A program made the position numbers and the translations under genes. Positions 8,802-17,956 of a DNA stretch of 64,000 nucleotides are shown here, in pieces. The stretch comes from Pseudomonas maumuensis (GTDB lineage Bacteria > Pseudomonadota > Gammaproteobacteria > Pseudomonadales > Pseudomonadaceae), in NCBI RefSeq assembly GCF_019139675.1, contig NZ_CP077077.1:5642001-5706000 (forward strand), given 5' to 3'. The notes beneath the pieces were generated by a model. It worked only from the letters and a program-made list of their open reading frames with translations, was not told where the DNA came from and made no database searches. Within the stretch, counting starts at the first letter, position 1. The number at the start of each line of letters is the position of its first letter.

Positions 8802-9701
8802 TCACGGGTTCCCTGCGGTAAAGTCCGGCAACCCGCCAATCGGCCGGTCGAACTGATACGGGATCGACTCCAGCGCCAGCCCCACATTGCGCTGCACCAC
8901 GAAATGCAGGTGCGGCCCGCTGCTGTTGCCGGTGTTGCCCGATTTGGCCAGCGCCTGCCCCTGGGCCACACGCTGCCCCTCGCCCACCACCACCGAGCCG
9001 CGCATCAGGTGCAGGTAAACGCCCATGGTGCCGTCCGAGTGCAGGATCCTGACGAAATTGCCCGCCGGATTGTTGCCCCGCCCGCTCTGGTTGTTCTCGA
9101 TCTTCACCACCACCCCGCCGCGTGCCGCGATGATCGGCGTGCCTTCGGGCATGGCGATATCCATGGCGTAGCGGCCCTTGGGCCCGAAGTGGCTGAAACG
9201 ACCATTGGGGCCCTGGCTCAGACGGAACGGCCCACCCTTCCAGGGGAACGGATAACGGTAGCCCTGCGGGCGCTGGCCCGGGTCGCCCATGGCGTAGCGG
9301 AACTTGGTGTCGTACTTGAGGCGAGCCCCTTGGCGAGCCTGCACCACGCTGAGGATCAGGTTCGAGCGCGGCGGTACCAAGCGCCGGACGATGCGCGGGG
9401 CGTTACCGCCCTGGGCATTGGCCAGACGCTCCACACGCAGTTCAACCTCCATCGGCACGAACAGCTCGTTACGCGCGACGAAACGCACGCCACCGGCGAA
9501 ATCCTCGGTCTTCAGGCGTACCTGACCGTCCAGGCGCTCGACCATGGGTTCGCGGAACACGAAGGCCTTGGCGCCGGCGCTGGGCCGGTCGGAATAGGAA
9601 ACCACGCCATAGGTGTCGGTGGTCTTGTAGATGGTCATGCCCAGGCTCGACGCCGAGGCCGTGAGCAAGGCACAGAACAGCAGCAGTCGGGTGGGCGGCA
9701 T
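8802..9701 (-). CDS. M23 family (LytM-like) peptidase with DUF4124-like N-terminus
   Basis: 299 residues: a signal peptide (MPPTRLLLFCALLTASASSLG), then a DUF4124-like stretch (IYKTTDTYGVVSYSDRPSAG). The C-terminal LytM fold contains YAMDIAMPEGTPIIAARGGVV and SGPHLHFVVQ. The HLH pair near the end is intact. In the first zinc motif, normally HxxxD, an Arg stands in the His place (RYAMD), and a His lies ten residues before the Asp instead. It probably acts on peptidoglycan in the periplasm, but activity is uncertain because of this motif. The ribosome-binding site is weak. Confidence 0.82.
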   Translation of the reverse strand: MPPTRLLLFCALLTASASSLGMTIYKTTDTYGVVSYSDRPSAGAKAFVFREPMVERLDGQVRLKTEDFAGGVRFVARNELFVPMEVELRVERLANAQGGNAPRIVRRLVPPRSNLILSVVQARQGARLKYDTKFRYAMGDPGQRPQGYRYPFPWKGGPFRLSQGPNGRFSHFGPKGRYAMDIAMPEGTPIIAARGGVVVKIENNQSGRGNNPAGNFVRILHSDGTMGVYLHLMRGSVVVGEGQRVAQGQALAKSGNTGNSSGPHLHFVVQRNVGLALESIPYQFDRPIGGLPDFTAGNP

Positions 9702-9792
9702 GATGGTGGCTTTTTGACAGTTGCGTTCTGTCGAAGCCTAGCAGCCGGATTTGAGAGGGATATGACAGTTGGTCGGGATGCTCGAGGTGTAA

Positions 9793-9820
9793 CGTGGGAG
9801 CGGGCAAGCCCACTCCCACG
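9793..9820. repeat. REP-like hairpin / possible terminator
   Basis: CGTGGGAG and CTCCCACG form an 8-bp stem with an inner GGGC/GCCC pairing. It lies just past the stop of the minus-strand response regulator and may end that transcript. The arms resemble the window's REP units. Confidence 0.55.
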
Positions 9821-9852
9821 ACATCCGCTGCGGCGCGGTGTTCAAGCGGCCA

Positions 9853-10758
9853 TCAGGCGCCAGGTGTGAAGTGCTTCTGCGCCGTGCCGCGGGCGATCAG
9901 CCGCGACAGGTAGTCGAGTTTTTGCGCATCCTGGTCGACGAACTTGAACGTCAACTGCAGCCAGTCGCTCTCAGGCTTGGGTTCCAACGCCGCAATGGCG
10001 TGCAGGTAGCCATTCAGCCGCGCCGTTTCGGCGTTCTCGCCTTGCTCCAGGTCCAGCACCGCGCCTTCGAGCACCTGTGGCAGGTTGGCGCTGCGGCGTA
10101 CTACCAGCAAGGCTTCCTTGAGGCTCAGGGCCTTGATCACGCACGGCTGAGGACCGCTGGCCAGGCGCAGCTGACCTTGGCCGCGACCGCTCTGCGCCGT
10201 GGCGGCGGCGGGCTTCGGCGTCGGTGCGTTGATCAGTGGCTTGGCAGCCGCGGCGGCAGGCGCCGGAGCCGCGACCTTGGCCGCTTCCGGGCGACCACCG
10301 GTCAGGGCGCTGAGCGAGTCGTTGGCGAACGCCGAGTTGACCCGCGCCGGCGCGCTGGACATCAGGCTGTCGAGCTTGCCGATCCTGGTCAGCGACTTCT
10401 TCACCTTGGTCAGCAGCTGCTCGTTGGTGAACGGCTTGCCGACGAAGTCGGAAACACCGGCCTGGATGGCCTGGATCACGTTCTCCTTGTCGCCACGGCT
10501 GGTCACCATGATGAACTGCATGGTCTTCATCTCTTCCTGCTGGCGGCACCAGGTCAGCAGTTCGAGGCCGGACATCTCCGGCATTTCCCAGTCGCACAGG
10601 ACCAGGTCGAAACGTTCCTTGCTCAGCATGGCCATGGCCTTGCGGCCGTTGACCGCGTCCTCGATCACCATGCCGGGGAAGGCATTACGCAGGCACTTCC
10701 TTACCAGATCGCGGATGAACGGGGCATCATCCACGACCAGCACATTCACTTTACTCAT
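9853..10758 (-). CDS. Response regulator with variable linker and C-terminal domain
   Basis: 301 residues. The N-terminal receiver domain (about 1-125) has the acidic pair VVDDAP, phosphoacceptor Asp in LVLCDWEMPEMSG and the Lys in FVGKPF. An Ala/Pro-rich linker (about 150-195) leads to a C-terminal domain (about 200-301) of strands and helices ending LIARGTAQKHFTPGA. That part could be PilZ-like but lacks an obvious RxxxR c-di-GMP motif. It has no DNA-binding output, so it probably acts through protein contacts. AGGAG lies six bases before the start. No kinase gene is adjacent. Confidence 0.8.
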   Translation of the reverse strand: MSKVNVLVVDDAPFIRDLVRKCLRNAFPGMVIEDAVNGRKAMAMLSKERFDLVLCDWEMPEMSGLELLTWCRQQEEMKTMQFIMVTSRGDKENVIQAIQAGVSDFVGKPFTNEQLLTKVKKSLTRIGKLDSLMSSAPARVNSAFANDSLSALTGGRPEAAKVAAPAPAAAAAKPLINAPTPKPAAATAQSGRGQGQLRLASGPQPCVIKALSLKEALLVVRRSANLPQVLEGAVLDLEQGENAETARLNGYLHAIAALEPKPESDWLQLTFKFVDQDAQKLDYLSRLIARGTAQKHFTPGA

Positions 10759-10879
10759 CGAAACTCCTCTTGATCCCGGCTAGCATACCGCCGACTGATG
10801 GCCATTTGCCAAACCACTGGTCACGCCGGGACTTCTCACACGGTTCGCGGGTGCCTGCTGGTGCTCGACCGCAAACGAA

Positions 10880-10903
10880 AACGCCCGGCGGTTGCCGGGC
10901 GTT
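10880..10903 (-). terminator. Terminator of the pst-phoU operon
   Basis: AACGCCCGGC-GGTT-GCCGGGCGTT forms a perfect 10-bp stem with a 4-base loop. It lies 18 bases past the phoU stop and is followed on the minus strand by TTCGTTTGC. Confidence 0.8.
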
Positions 10904-10920
10904 CATGCTCGGGAGCAATC

Positions 10921-11691
10921 CTATTTATCGTCCGGTTCAGCCGGAACATTAGCGATTTCGCCCTCATCGAACGCTTCGCCCTGCACCTCGGCCTTCATGC
11001 GCTTGAGGCCCATGTGCCGTACGTCGGTACCACGCACCAGGTAGATCACCAGCTCGGATATGTTGCGTGCGTGGTCGCCGATGCGCTCCAGCGAACGCAG
11101 GGCCCAGATCACGCTCAATACGCGGGAGATCGAGCGTGGATCTTCCATCATGTAGGTGACCAGTTCGCGCAGCGCCGTCTTGTACTCGCGGTCGATGGTC
11201 TTGTCGTATTGGGCCACCGACAGCGCCAGGTCGGCGTCGAAGCGGGCGAAGGCGTCCAGCGCGTCGCGGACCATGTTGCGCACCTGGTCGCCGATATGGC
11301 GCACCTCGACATAACCACGCGGCGACTCGCCTTCCTCGCACAGCTGGATGGCACGACGGGCGATCTTGGTCGATTCATCACCGATGCGCTCGAGGTCGAT
11401 CACCGACTTGGAGATGCTGATGATCAGGCGCAGGTCGGAGGCCGCCGGCTGGCGACGGGCGAGGATGCGCACGCACTCCTCGTCGATGTTGCGCTCCATC
11501 TGGTTGATCTGTTCATCGACCTCGCGCACCTGCTGGGCAAGGCCAGAATCGGCCTCGATCAGCGCGGTGACGGCGTCGTTCACCTGTTTCTCCACCAGCC
11601 CGCCCATGGCCAGCAGGTGGCTGCGCACCTCCTCGAGCTCGGCGTTGAACTGCTGGGAGATGTGGTGGGTAAGGCTTTCTTTGTTGATCAT
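10921..11691 (-). CDS. phoU: Phosphate signalling protein PhoU
   Basis: 256 residues of two homologous three-helix bundles. The signature motifs are visible: DLRLIISISKSVIDLERIGDESTKIA in the first half and RVLSVIWALRSLERIGDHARNISELVIYLVRG in the second. Each has the E-R-I-G-D metal/partner-binding motif. PhoU links Pst transport to PhoR and restrains the Pho response when phosphate is plentiful. The ATG at 11691 begins MINKESLTHHIS; the frame is open further upstream but lacks a good start. It is the last gene of pstC-pstA-pstB-phoU, 73 bases after pstB. Confidence 0.95.
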   Translation of the reverse strand: MINKESLTHHISQQFNAELEEVRSHLLAMGGLVEKQVNDAVTALIEADSGLAQQVREVDEQINQMERNIDEECVRILARRQPAASDLRLIISISKSVIDLERIGDESTKIARRAIQLCEEGESPRGYVEVRHIGDQVRNMVRDALDAFARFDADLALSVAQYDKTIDREYKTALRELVTYMMEDPRSISRVLSVIWALRSLERIGDHARNISELVIYLVRGTDVRHMGLKRMKAEVQGEAFDEGEIANVPAEPDDK

Positions 11692-11764
11692 CGTTTCGCT
11701 CCGCGAAGCAGCTGCAGGCTTCAAGTCGTTCGTGTCATTCCCTGGCGTTCCTACCTTGCCGGTC

Positions 11765-12598
11765 TTAGCCGTAGCGACCGGTGATGTAGTCTTCGGTCTG
11801 CTTCTTCGCCGGGTTGGTGAACAGGGTGTCGGTATCACCGAATTCGACCAGTTTGCCCATGTACATGAAGGCGGTGTAGTCCGAAACACGGGCCGCCTGC
11901 TGCATGTTGTGGGTCACGATGACGATGGTGTACTTGGATTTCAGTTCGTAGATCAGCTCTTCGACCTTCAGCGTCGAGATCGGGTCCAGTGCCGAGCACG
12001 GTTCGTCGAGCAACAGCACTTCCGGCTCAACGGCAATGGTACGGGCGATCACCAGACGCTGCTGCTGGCCACCGGACAGGCCCAGCGCCGACTCGTGCAG
12101 GCGGTCCTTGACCTCATCCCACAGGGCCGCGCCCTTCAGCGCCCACTCGACCGCCTCGTCGAGCACGCGCTTCTTGTTGATGCCCTGGATACGCAGGCCG
12201 TAGACCACGTTCTCGTAGATGGTCTTGGGGAACGGGTTGGGCTTCTGGAACACCATGCCCACGCGGCGACGCAGCTCGGCCACGTCCTCGCCCTTGCGGT
12301 AGATGTTGTTGCCGTACAGGTTGATGGCGCCTTCGACACGGCAGCCGTCGACCAGGTCGTTCATGCGGTTGAAGGTGCGCAGCAGCGTGGACTTGCCGCA
12401 GCCGGACGGGCCGATGAAGGCGGTCACGCGCTGCTTGGGGATGTTCATGCTGACGTCGAACAGTGCTTGCTTGTCGCCGTAGAACAGGGACAGGCCGGGT
12501 ACTTCGATGGCCACGGTCTCTTCAGCCAGGCGCAGGCTCTGCTTGTCGCGGCCCAGGGCCGACATGTCGATGCCGTGGGCGTGGGATTCATGCTGCAT
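11765..12598 (-). CDS. pstB: Phosphate ABC transporter ATP-binding protein PstB
   Basis: 277 residues from the ATG at 12598, which has GGAG eight bases upstream; an earlier in-frame ATG at 12610 lacks a ribosome-binding site. Walker A is GPSGCGKST, the ABC signature LSGGQQQR, Walker [14 protein letters not shown], and the switch His is in IVTHNMQQA. It hydrolyses ATP to drive phosphate import through PstC-PstA. Typical length for the family. Confidence 0.97.
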   Translation of the reverse strand: MQHESHAHGIDMSALGRDKQSLRLAEETVAIEVPGLSLFYGDKQALFDVSMNIPKQRVTAFIGPSGCGKSTLLRTFNRMNDLVDGCRVEGAINLYGNNIYRKGEDVAELRRRVGMVFQKPNPFPKTIYENVVYGLRIQGINKKRVLDEAVEWALKGAALWDEVKDRLHESALGLSGGQQQRLVIARTIAVEPEVLLLDEPCSALDPISTLKVEELIYELKSKYTIVIVTHNMQQAARVSDYTAFMYMGKLVEFGDTDTLFTNPAKKQTEDYITGRYG

Positions 12599-12633
12599 GG
12601 TCAACTCCATACGCTATCAATTCGTTTCAAAGG

Positions 12634-12654
12634 GCCGCCCGGCAACCGGGCGGC
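12634..12654 (-). other. Intercistronic hairpin between pstA and pstB
   Basis: GCCGCCCGG-CAA-CCGGGCGGC forms a perfect 9-bp stem with a 3-base loop and no T-run after it. It may stabilise the upstream message or slow transcription between the permease and ATPase genes. Confidence 0.5.
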
Positions 12655-12670
12655 ACGCTTGCAATCAGGA

Positions 12671-14341
12671 TCAGTGGTCCAGGGCCTTGTACTTCTCGCG
12701 CAGGTGGTTACGGATCCACACCGCCGAGAGGTTGAGGGTGGCGATCACCAGCACCAGCAGCAGCGCGGTGGCGTACACCAGCGGCCGTGCGGCCTCGACG
12801 TTGGGGCTCTGGAAGCCGACGTCGTAGATGTGGAAGCCCAGGTGCATGATCTTCTGGTCCAGGTGCAGGTACGGGTAGTTGCCGTCCACCGGCAGCGATG
12901 GCGCCAGCTTCACCACACCCACCAGCATCAGCGGGGCCACTTCGCCGGCGGCGCGGGCCACGGCGAGGATCATGCCAGTCATCATGGCCGGGCTGGCCAT
13001 CGGCAGAACGATCTTCCACAGCGTCTCGGCCTTGGTCGCGCCCAGGGCCAGCGAGCCTTCGCGTACCGTGCGCGGAATACGCGCCAGGCCTTCCTCGGTG
13101 GCCACGATCACCACCGGCACGGCCAGCAGCGCCAGGGTCAGCGAAGCCCACAGCAGGCCCGGCGTACCCAGCGTAGGTGCCGGCAGCGACTCGGGGAAGA
13201 ACAGCCGGTCGATCGAGCCGCCCAGCACGTAGACGAAGAAGCCCAGGCCGAACACGCCGTAGACGATCGCCGGGACGCCGGCGAGGTTGTTCACGGCGAT
13301 GCGGATCAACCGGGTCACCGGGCCCTGCCTGGCGTATTCACGCAGGTAGACGGCAGCCAGCACGCCGAACGGGGTGACGATCACCGCCATGATCAGGGTC
13401 ATCATCACGGTGCCGAAGATGGCCGGGAAGATACCGCCTTCGGTGTTGGCCTCACGCGGATCGTCGCTGAGGAACTCCCACACCTTGGCGAAGTAGGCGC
13501 CCATCTTGGTAAAGCCGGACATGGCGTTCGGCTGGATGGCGTGGACCACCTTGCTCAGGTTGATCTCCACTTCGCGGCCGTTGCCGTCGCGGGCTACCAG
13601 GCTGTCGCGGGCGAATTCCTGGTGCAGGCCGTTGAGGCGCTCTTCGATGGCCTTGTAGCGGTTGTTCAGCTCGGCGCGCTCGGCGTCCATGTCGGCCTGG
13701 GCGGCGGCGTCGAGCTTGCCGTCCAGTTCCAGCTTGCGGCCATGCAGGCGCAGGCGCTCCAGGCCGTGGTTGATGGCACCGATGTCCTTCTTCTCGAGCT
13801 TCACCAGTTGGTCGTTGAGTTGGCTGGCGCGCTTGAGGCGGGCCTGCAGCTCGTTCCAGGCTTCTGGCCCCTGGGCGACCACGCGGCCTTCTTCCTTGAC
13901 GCTGACCAGGTAGCCGTAGAAGTTGCCCCATTCGCGGCGCTCCAGGGCGATCAGGTCGGCAGGTTTCTGCTGGTCGACCAGCCACTCGCCGACCACCCAG
14001 GTGAAGTCGCTGCCGTTGAGGTCGCGGTTACCGACCTTGATCAGCTCACGGGTCATGAACTCCGGGCCTTGGTCGGGCACCGGCAGGCCGGCACCCTTGA
14101 GGCGTTCGCGGGGCACTTCTTCCTTCTGCACCACTTCACCGATGACGATGTGGTCAGCCTGGCCCGGCACCTTGTAGGTGGCCTGGACCAGGTCGGCCGG
14201 CCAGAAGTGGCCCAGGCCGCGCACGGCGATCACGGCCAGCAGGCCGACGGTCATGATGACCGCCATGGCCACCGCGCCGCCACTGATCCAGACGCCGGGG
14301 GCGCCGCTCTTGAACCAGCCTTTGAGGGAATCCTTTTTCAC
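12671..14341 (-). CDS. pstA: Phosphate ABC transporter permease PstA, long form
   Basis: 556 residues, almost twice E. coli PstA (about 296). A first membrane helix (about 18-40) is followed by an extra ~260-residue insert. The insert holds a charged helical, probably coiled-coil stretch (about 158-247, AWNELQARLKRASQLNDQLVKLEKK...ERLNGLHQEF). The normal permease domain begins near residue 305, and its EAA loop is EGSLALGATKAETLWKIVLP. Long PstA/PstC forms are usual in Pseudomonas. The insert is predicted to lie in the periplasm. It forms the channel with PstC. Confidence 0.93.
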   Translation of the reverse strand: MKKDSLKGWFKSGAPGVWISGGAVAMAVIMTVGLLAVIAVRGLGHFWPADLVQATYKVPGQADHIVIGEVVQKEEVPRERLKGAGLPVPDQGPEFMTRELIKVGNRDLNGSDFTWVVGEWLVDQQKPADLIALERREWGNFYGYLVSVKEEGRVVAQGPEAWNELQARLKRASQLNDQLVKLEKKDIGAINHGLERLRLHGRKLELDGKLDAAAQADMDAERAELNNRYKAIEERLNGLHQEFARDSLVARDGNGREVEINLSKVVHAIQPNAMSGFTKMGAYFAKVWEFLSDDPREANTEGGIFPAIFGTVMMTLIMAVIVTPFGVLAAVYLREYARQGPVTRLIRIAVNNLAGVPAIVYGVFGLGFFVYVLGGSIDRLFFPESLPAPTLGTPGLLWASLTLALLAVPVVIVATEEGLARIPRTVREGSLALGATKAETLWKIVLPMASPAMMTGMILAVARAAGEVAPLMLVGVVKLAPSLPVDGNYPYLHLDQKIMHLGFHIYDVGFQSPNVEAARPLVYATALLLVLVIATLNLSAVWIRNHLREKYKALDH

Positions 14342-14358
14342 GGATCTCTACCTTTCTA

Positions 14359-16647
14359 TCAAAGCGACGAGTATTTCTTGCGCAGGCGCTGGCGAATCAG
14401 CTCGGCCAAGGTGTTCATCACGAAGGTGAACAACAGCAGCACGAGGGCGGCGAGGAACAGCACACGATAGTGGCTGCCGCCGACTTCCGATTCGGGCATT
14501 TCCACAGCCACGTTGGCGGCCAGGGTGCGCATGCCCTCGAACAGGTTCAGCTCCATCACCGGGGTGTTGCCGGTGGCCATCAGCACGATCATGGTCTCAC
14601 CCACCGCACGGCCCATGCCGATCATCAGCGCCGAGAAGATGCCCGGGCTGGCGGTGAGGATGACCACGCGGGTCAGGGTTTGCCATGGCGTCGCGCCCAG
14701 GGCCAGCGAGCCCAGGGTCAGGCTGCGCGGCACGCTGAACACGGCGTCCTCGGCGATGGAGTAGATGTTCGGGATGACCGCGAAGCCCATGGCGATACCC
14801 ACTACCAGGGCGTTGCGCTGGTCATAGGTGATCCCCAGATCGTTGGTGATCCACAGGCGCATGTCGCCAGCGAAGAACCAGCTCTCGAGGAACGGGCTCA
14901 TGTACAGGGCGAACCAACCGATCACCAGGATCACCGGGATCAGGATCGCCGCTTCCCAGCCATCCGGGATGCGCAGGCGGATCGACTCCGGCAGGCGGCT
15001 CCAGCTGAAGCCGGCGAGCAGGATACCGACCGGCATGATCACGAACAGGCTGAACACGCCCGGCAGGTGGCCTTCGAGGTACGGCGCGAGGAACAGGCCG
15101 GCGAAGAAGCCGAGGATCACCGTCGGCATCGCTTCCATCAGCTCGATCACCGGCTTGACCTTGCGGCGCATGCCCGGGGCCATGAAGTAGGCGGTGTAGA
15201 TGGCGGCGGCGATGGCCAGCGGGGCAGCCAGGATCATCGCGTAGAACGCGGCCTTGAGCGTACCGAAGGTCAGCGGCGACAGGCTCAGCTTGGGTTCGAA
15301 GTCGGTGTTCGAGGCGGTCGACTGCCAGACGTACTTGGGTTCGTCGTAGTTCTCGTACCAGACCTTGCCCCACAGCGCGCTGAAGGAGACTTCCGGGTGC
15401 GGGTTCTTCAGGCTCAGCGGCAGCAGCTTGTTGCCTTGCTCGATGATGATGCGGTTGGCGCGCGGCGACAGGGCGAGGATGCCCGCGCCTTCGGCGACCG
15501 GCTCGACCAGCAGGGTGCGGTGCGCGGTGCTGTGGAACACGCCGAGCTTGCCTTCGCTGTCCAGGGCGATGAAGCCCTTGCGGCGCTCCTCGGCGTCGAT
15601 CTGCACCACCGGGGCCTTGCCCAGCTGGAAGCTGCGGATCAACTTGAAGCGCGACTCGCCATCGGGGTCGCGGGCCATGAACCACTGGCTCAGACCACCC
15701 TTGGAGTCACCGAAGATCAGCGAGATGCCACCGACCAGCTGGGCGGTCGCGGTGATCTCGGCGTTGCCGTCCTCGAGCAGCTTGTAACGGCCGTTGAGGC
15801 TCTTGTCGCGCAGGCTGAACACGTCGGCAGTGGCGCGACCGTTGACCACGTACAGCCACTGCTGGCGCGGGTCGATGAAGATGTTCTTCACCACCTCGGT
15901 CATCTGCGGCAGTTCGATACGGTTCTGCTCGACAGTGACCTCGTCGGTCATCATGTTCTCGGTGCGCGACAGTTCGATCACCTGCAGGTGCGCACCGGTG
16001 GAACCGGCCAGCAACAAGGTATCGCCGTTGACGTTGACGCTCACATGCTCCAGCGCGCGGCCTTGGTCATCCAGGGTGAACAGGTCCTGACCATAGGGGA
16101 AGTCGATGCCCGCCTCGATGGTCTTCTTGTTGTCCGGATAGGTGATCTTGTAGGTGTGGTGGAACACCAGCGCCTGGCCGTTGGACAGGCCCACCACCAC
16201 CAGCGGGCTGCCCGGCTGGTCGGTGCTGATCGAGCTGACCTGGGCGCCGGCCGGCAGCGGCAGGTCGACACGCTTCAGTTCGTTGCCGGTCTTGGTATCG
16301 AAGAACAGGGCCTGGCCCTTGTCGGATACACGCATACCCACGAGGTTCTGTTCCTCGAGGGCGATCAACAGCGGTTTACCGGCGTCCTGCTGCAGCCAGG
16401 TCGGCTCCAGCGCCTTCTTGCTGGTAAGCGTGGCGCCCTGGAACAGCGGCAGCACCACATAGGCCAGGTAGAAGAAGATCAGCGTGATCGCTGCCAGCAC
16501 GGCAAGCCCGCCCACCAGGACGTACCAGCGGGTCAGACGGTCCTTGAGGGCGCGCAGGCGGCGCTTGCGTTGCAACTCGGGCGTATTGAAGTCAATGCGC
16601 ACCGGAGGAGAATTTTGGGTCATTGTGGAGTTGGCCAGATCATTCAT
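14359..16647 (-). CDS. pstC: Phosphate ABC transporter permease PstC, long form
   Basis: 762 residues from the ATG at 16647 (AGGG six bases upstream). A further ATG at 16623 (MTQNSPPV) is possible if the Pho-box promoter fires close by. An N-terminal helix (WYVLVGGLAVLAAITLIFFYLAYVVL) precedes about 370 residues of beta-rich, WD-like periplasmic sequence. The permease domain begins near 465, with EAA loop GSLALGATPWQTLTRVVIL and GMGRAVGETMIVLMATG. E. coli PstC is about 319 aa, so the extra domain is large. It pairs with PstA 17 bases downstream and has its own Pho box. Confidence 0.93.
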   Translation of the reverse strand: MNDLANSTMTQNSPPVRIDFNTPELQRKRRLRALKDRLTRWYVLVGGLAVLAAITLIFFYLAYVVLPLFQGATLTSKKALEPTWLQQDAGKPLLIALEEQNLVGMRVSDKGQALFFDTKTGNELKRVDLPLPAGAQVSSISTDQPGSPLVVVGLSNGQALVFHHTYKITYPDNKKTIEAGIDFPYGQDLFTLDDQGRALEHVSVNVNGDTLLLAGSTGAHLQVIELSRTENMMTDEVTVEQNRIELPQMTEVVKNIFIDPRQQWLYVVNGRATADVFSLRDKSLNGRYKLLEDGNAEITATAQLVGGISLIFGDSKGGLSQWFMARDPDGESRFKLIRSFQLGKAPVVQIDAEERRKGFIALDSEGKLGVFHSTAHRTLLVEPVAEGAGILALSPRANRIIIEQGNKLLPLSLKNPHPEVSFSALWGKVWYENYDEPKYVWQSTASNTDFEPKLSLSPLTFGTLKAAFYAMILAAPLAIAAAIYTAYFMAPGMRRKVKPVIELMEAMPTVILGFFAGLFLAPYLEGHLPGVFSLFVIMPVGILLAGFSWSRLPESIRLRIPDGWEAAILIPVILVIGWFALYMSPFLESWFFAGDMRLWITNDLGITYDQRNALVVGIAMGFAVIPNIYSIAEDAVFSVPRSLTLGSLALGATPWQTLTRVVILTASPGIFSALMIGMGRAVGETMIVLMATGNTPVMELNLFEGMRTLAANVAVEMPESEVGGSHYRVLFLAALVLLLFTFVMNTLAELIRQRLRKKYSSL

Positions 16648-16669
16648 GCGCACACCCTAGCGGTCCCGT

Positions 16670-16687
16670 ATGACAAAAACATGACAG
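16670..16687 (-). promoter_or_regulatory. Pho box upstream of pstC
   Basis: On the minus strand CTGTCAT-GTTT-TTGTCAT gives two nearly perfect half-sites 11 bp apart, the best Pho box in the window. It implies that pstCAB-phoU has a PhoB-dependent promoter of its own in addition to read-through from pstS. Confidence 0.82.
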
Positions 16688-16750
16688 TGCAGTGACGCAA
16701 AAAAGCCCGCCGCGCAGGAGCCCTGGCTTCGGACTAAGGAATTCGTGGAG

Positions 16751-16778
16751 GAGGCCGGCATTCTTTGGCACCGGCCTC
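16751..16778 (-). terminator. Hairpin after pstS (terminator or attenuator)
   Basis: GAGGCCGG and CCGGCCTC pair over an inner loop, 13 bases past the pstS stop. There is no strong T-run, so partial termination is likely. That fits the need for more binding protein than permease. Confidence 0.6.
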
Positions 16779-16790
16779 GTCCTCAGTTAC

Positions 16791-17789
16791 TTACTTCTTT
16801 GCAACGTTACCCGCGTGGGACAGGCCCAGGTCGGCCAGGGTCTTGTCGACCACCTTGGCTGGCAGCGGGATGTAGCCGTCCTTCACGACAACTTGCTGGC
16901 CGGCCTGCGACAGCACCAGCTTGACGAACTCGGCTTCCAGCGGGGCCAGAGGCTTGTTCGGGGCCTTGTTGACGTAGACGTAGAGGAAGCGCGACAGCGG
17001 GTAGGTACCGTTCAGGGCGTTGGCTTCGTTGTCTTCGACGAACGCGCCGCCTTCTTTCTTGGCCAGGGCCACGGTCTTGACGCTGGCGGTCTTGTAGCCG
17101 ATGCCCGAGTAACCGATGCCGTTCAGCGAGGAGCTGATCGACTGCACGACCGATGCCGAGCCAGGTTGTTCGTTGACGTTAGGCTTGAAGTCGCCTTTGC
17201 ACAGGGCTTCTTCCTTGAAGTAGCCGTAGGTGCCGGATACCGAGTTACGGCCGAACAGCTGAACTGGCTTGTTGGCCAGGTCGCCGGTCACGCCCAGGTC
17301 GCCCCAGGTCTTGACGTCGGCTTTGCCACCGCACAGACGGGTGGAGGAGAAGATGGCGTCGACCTGGGCCATGGTCAGGCCTTTGATCGGGTTGTCCTTG
17401 TGAACGAAGACAGCCAGGGCGTCAACGGCAACCGGGATGGCAGTCGGCTTGTAGCCGTACTTCTGCTCGAACGCCTGCAGCTCGACGTCCTTCATCTTGC
17501 GGCTCATCGGGCCCAGGTTGGCGGTGCCTTCGGTCAGGGCGGGTGGCGCGGTCGAGGAGCCAGCGGCCTGGATCTGGATGTTTACGTTCGGATATTCCTT
17601 CTTGTAGGCCTCGGCCCACAGGGTCATCAGGTTCGCGAGGGTGTCGGAACCGACGCTGGAGAGGTTGCCCGAAACACCGGTGGTCTTGGTGTAGGTCGGG
17701 ATTGCAGGATCGACAGCGGCGACCGCATTGGCGGCAGCGACGCCAGCGGCGGCAAAGGTCAGGGCCGCCATCAAACGCTTCAGTTTCAT
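16791..17789 (-). CDS. pstS: Periplasmic phosphate-binding protein PstS
   Basis: 332 residues with a signal peptide ([24 protein letters not shown], cleaved near VDPAIP). The phosphate-site loops [31 protein letters not shown] and the later [10 protein letters not shown] are present. It captures phosphate in the periplasm for PstCA. The gene has its own Pho box about 77 bases upstream and a downstream hairpin. Confidence 0.95.
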   Translation of the reverse strand: MKLKRLMAALTFAAAGVAAANAVAAVDPAIPTYTKTTGVSGNLSSVGSDTLANLMTLWAEAYKKEYPNVNIQIQAAGSSTAPPALTEGTANLGPMSRKMKDVELQAFEQKYGYKPTAIPVAVDALAVFVHKDNPIKGLTMAQVDAIFSSTRLCGGKADVKTWGDLGVTGDLANKPVQLFGRNSVSGTYGYFKEEALCKGDFKPNVNEQPGSASVVQSISSSLNGIGYSGIGYKTASVKTVALAKKEGGAFVEDNEANALNGTYPLSRFLYVYVNKAPNKPLAPLEAEFVKLVLSQAGQQVVVKDGYIPLPAKVVDKTLADLGLSHAGNVAKK

Positions 17790-17865
17790 GCCTTGCTCCT
17801 AGCAGGAATATCGTGGGTTGTGAGATGGAACGGGCCCAAGTATCTGCAGGCCGCATGAACACTCT

Positions 17866-17883
17866 ATGACTCGAATGTGACAA
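17866..17883 (-). promoter_or_regulatory. Pho box upstream of pstS
   Basis: On the minus strand TTGTCAC-ATTC-GAGTCAT gives half-sites 11 bp apart, each close to CTGTCAT. It lies 77-94 bases ahead of the pstS start, so PhoB activation is expected. Confidence 0.75.
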
Positions 17884-17890
17884 TTGGATG

Positions 17891-17922
17891 AAAGGCCATC
17901 ACCGGTAACCGGGATGGCCTTT
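17891..17922 (-). terminator. Terminator of the MFS transporter gene
   Basis: AAAGGCCAT and ATGGCCTTT form a perfect 9-bp stem around a loop that itself contains CCGGTAACCGG. It is 35 bases past the transporter stop and upstream of the pstS promoter, insulating the two units. Confidence 0.65.
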
Positions 17923-17956
17923 ACAGGATGTTGCGGAGGGGGAGTTAGAGCGGGTT

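Noticed and set aside
11348..16695. Very long open frames (over 700 and 1000 codons) antisense to pstB, pstA and pstC
   Set aside because: They mirror the GC-rich third positions of the pst genes, have His/Gln-rich low-complexity translations and no family motifs or start signals.
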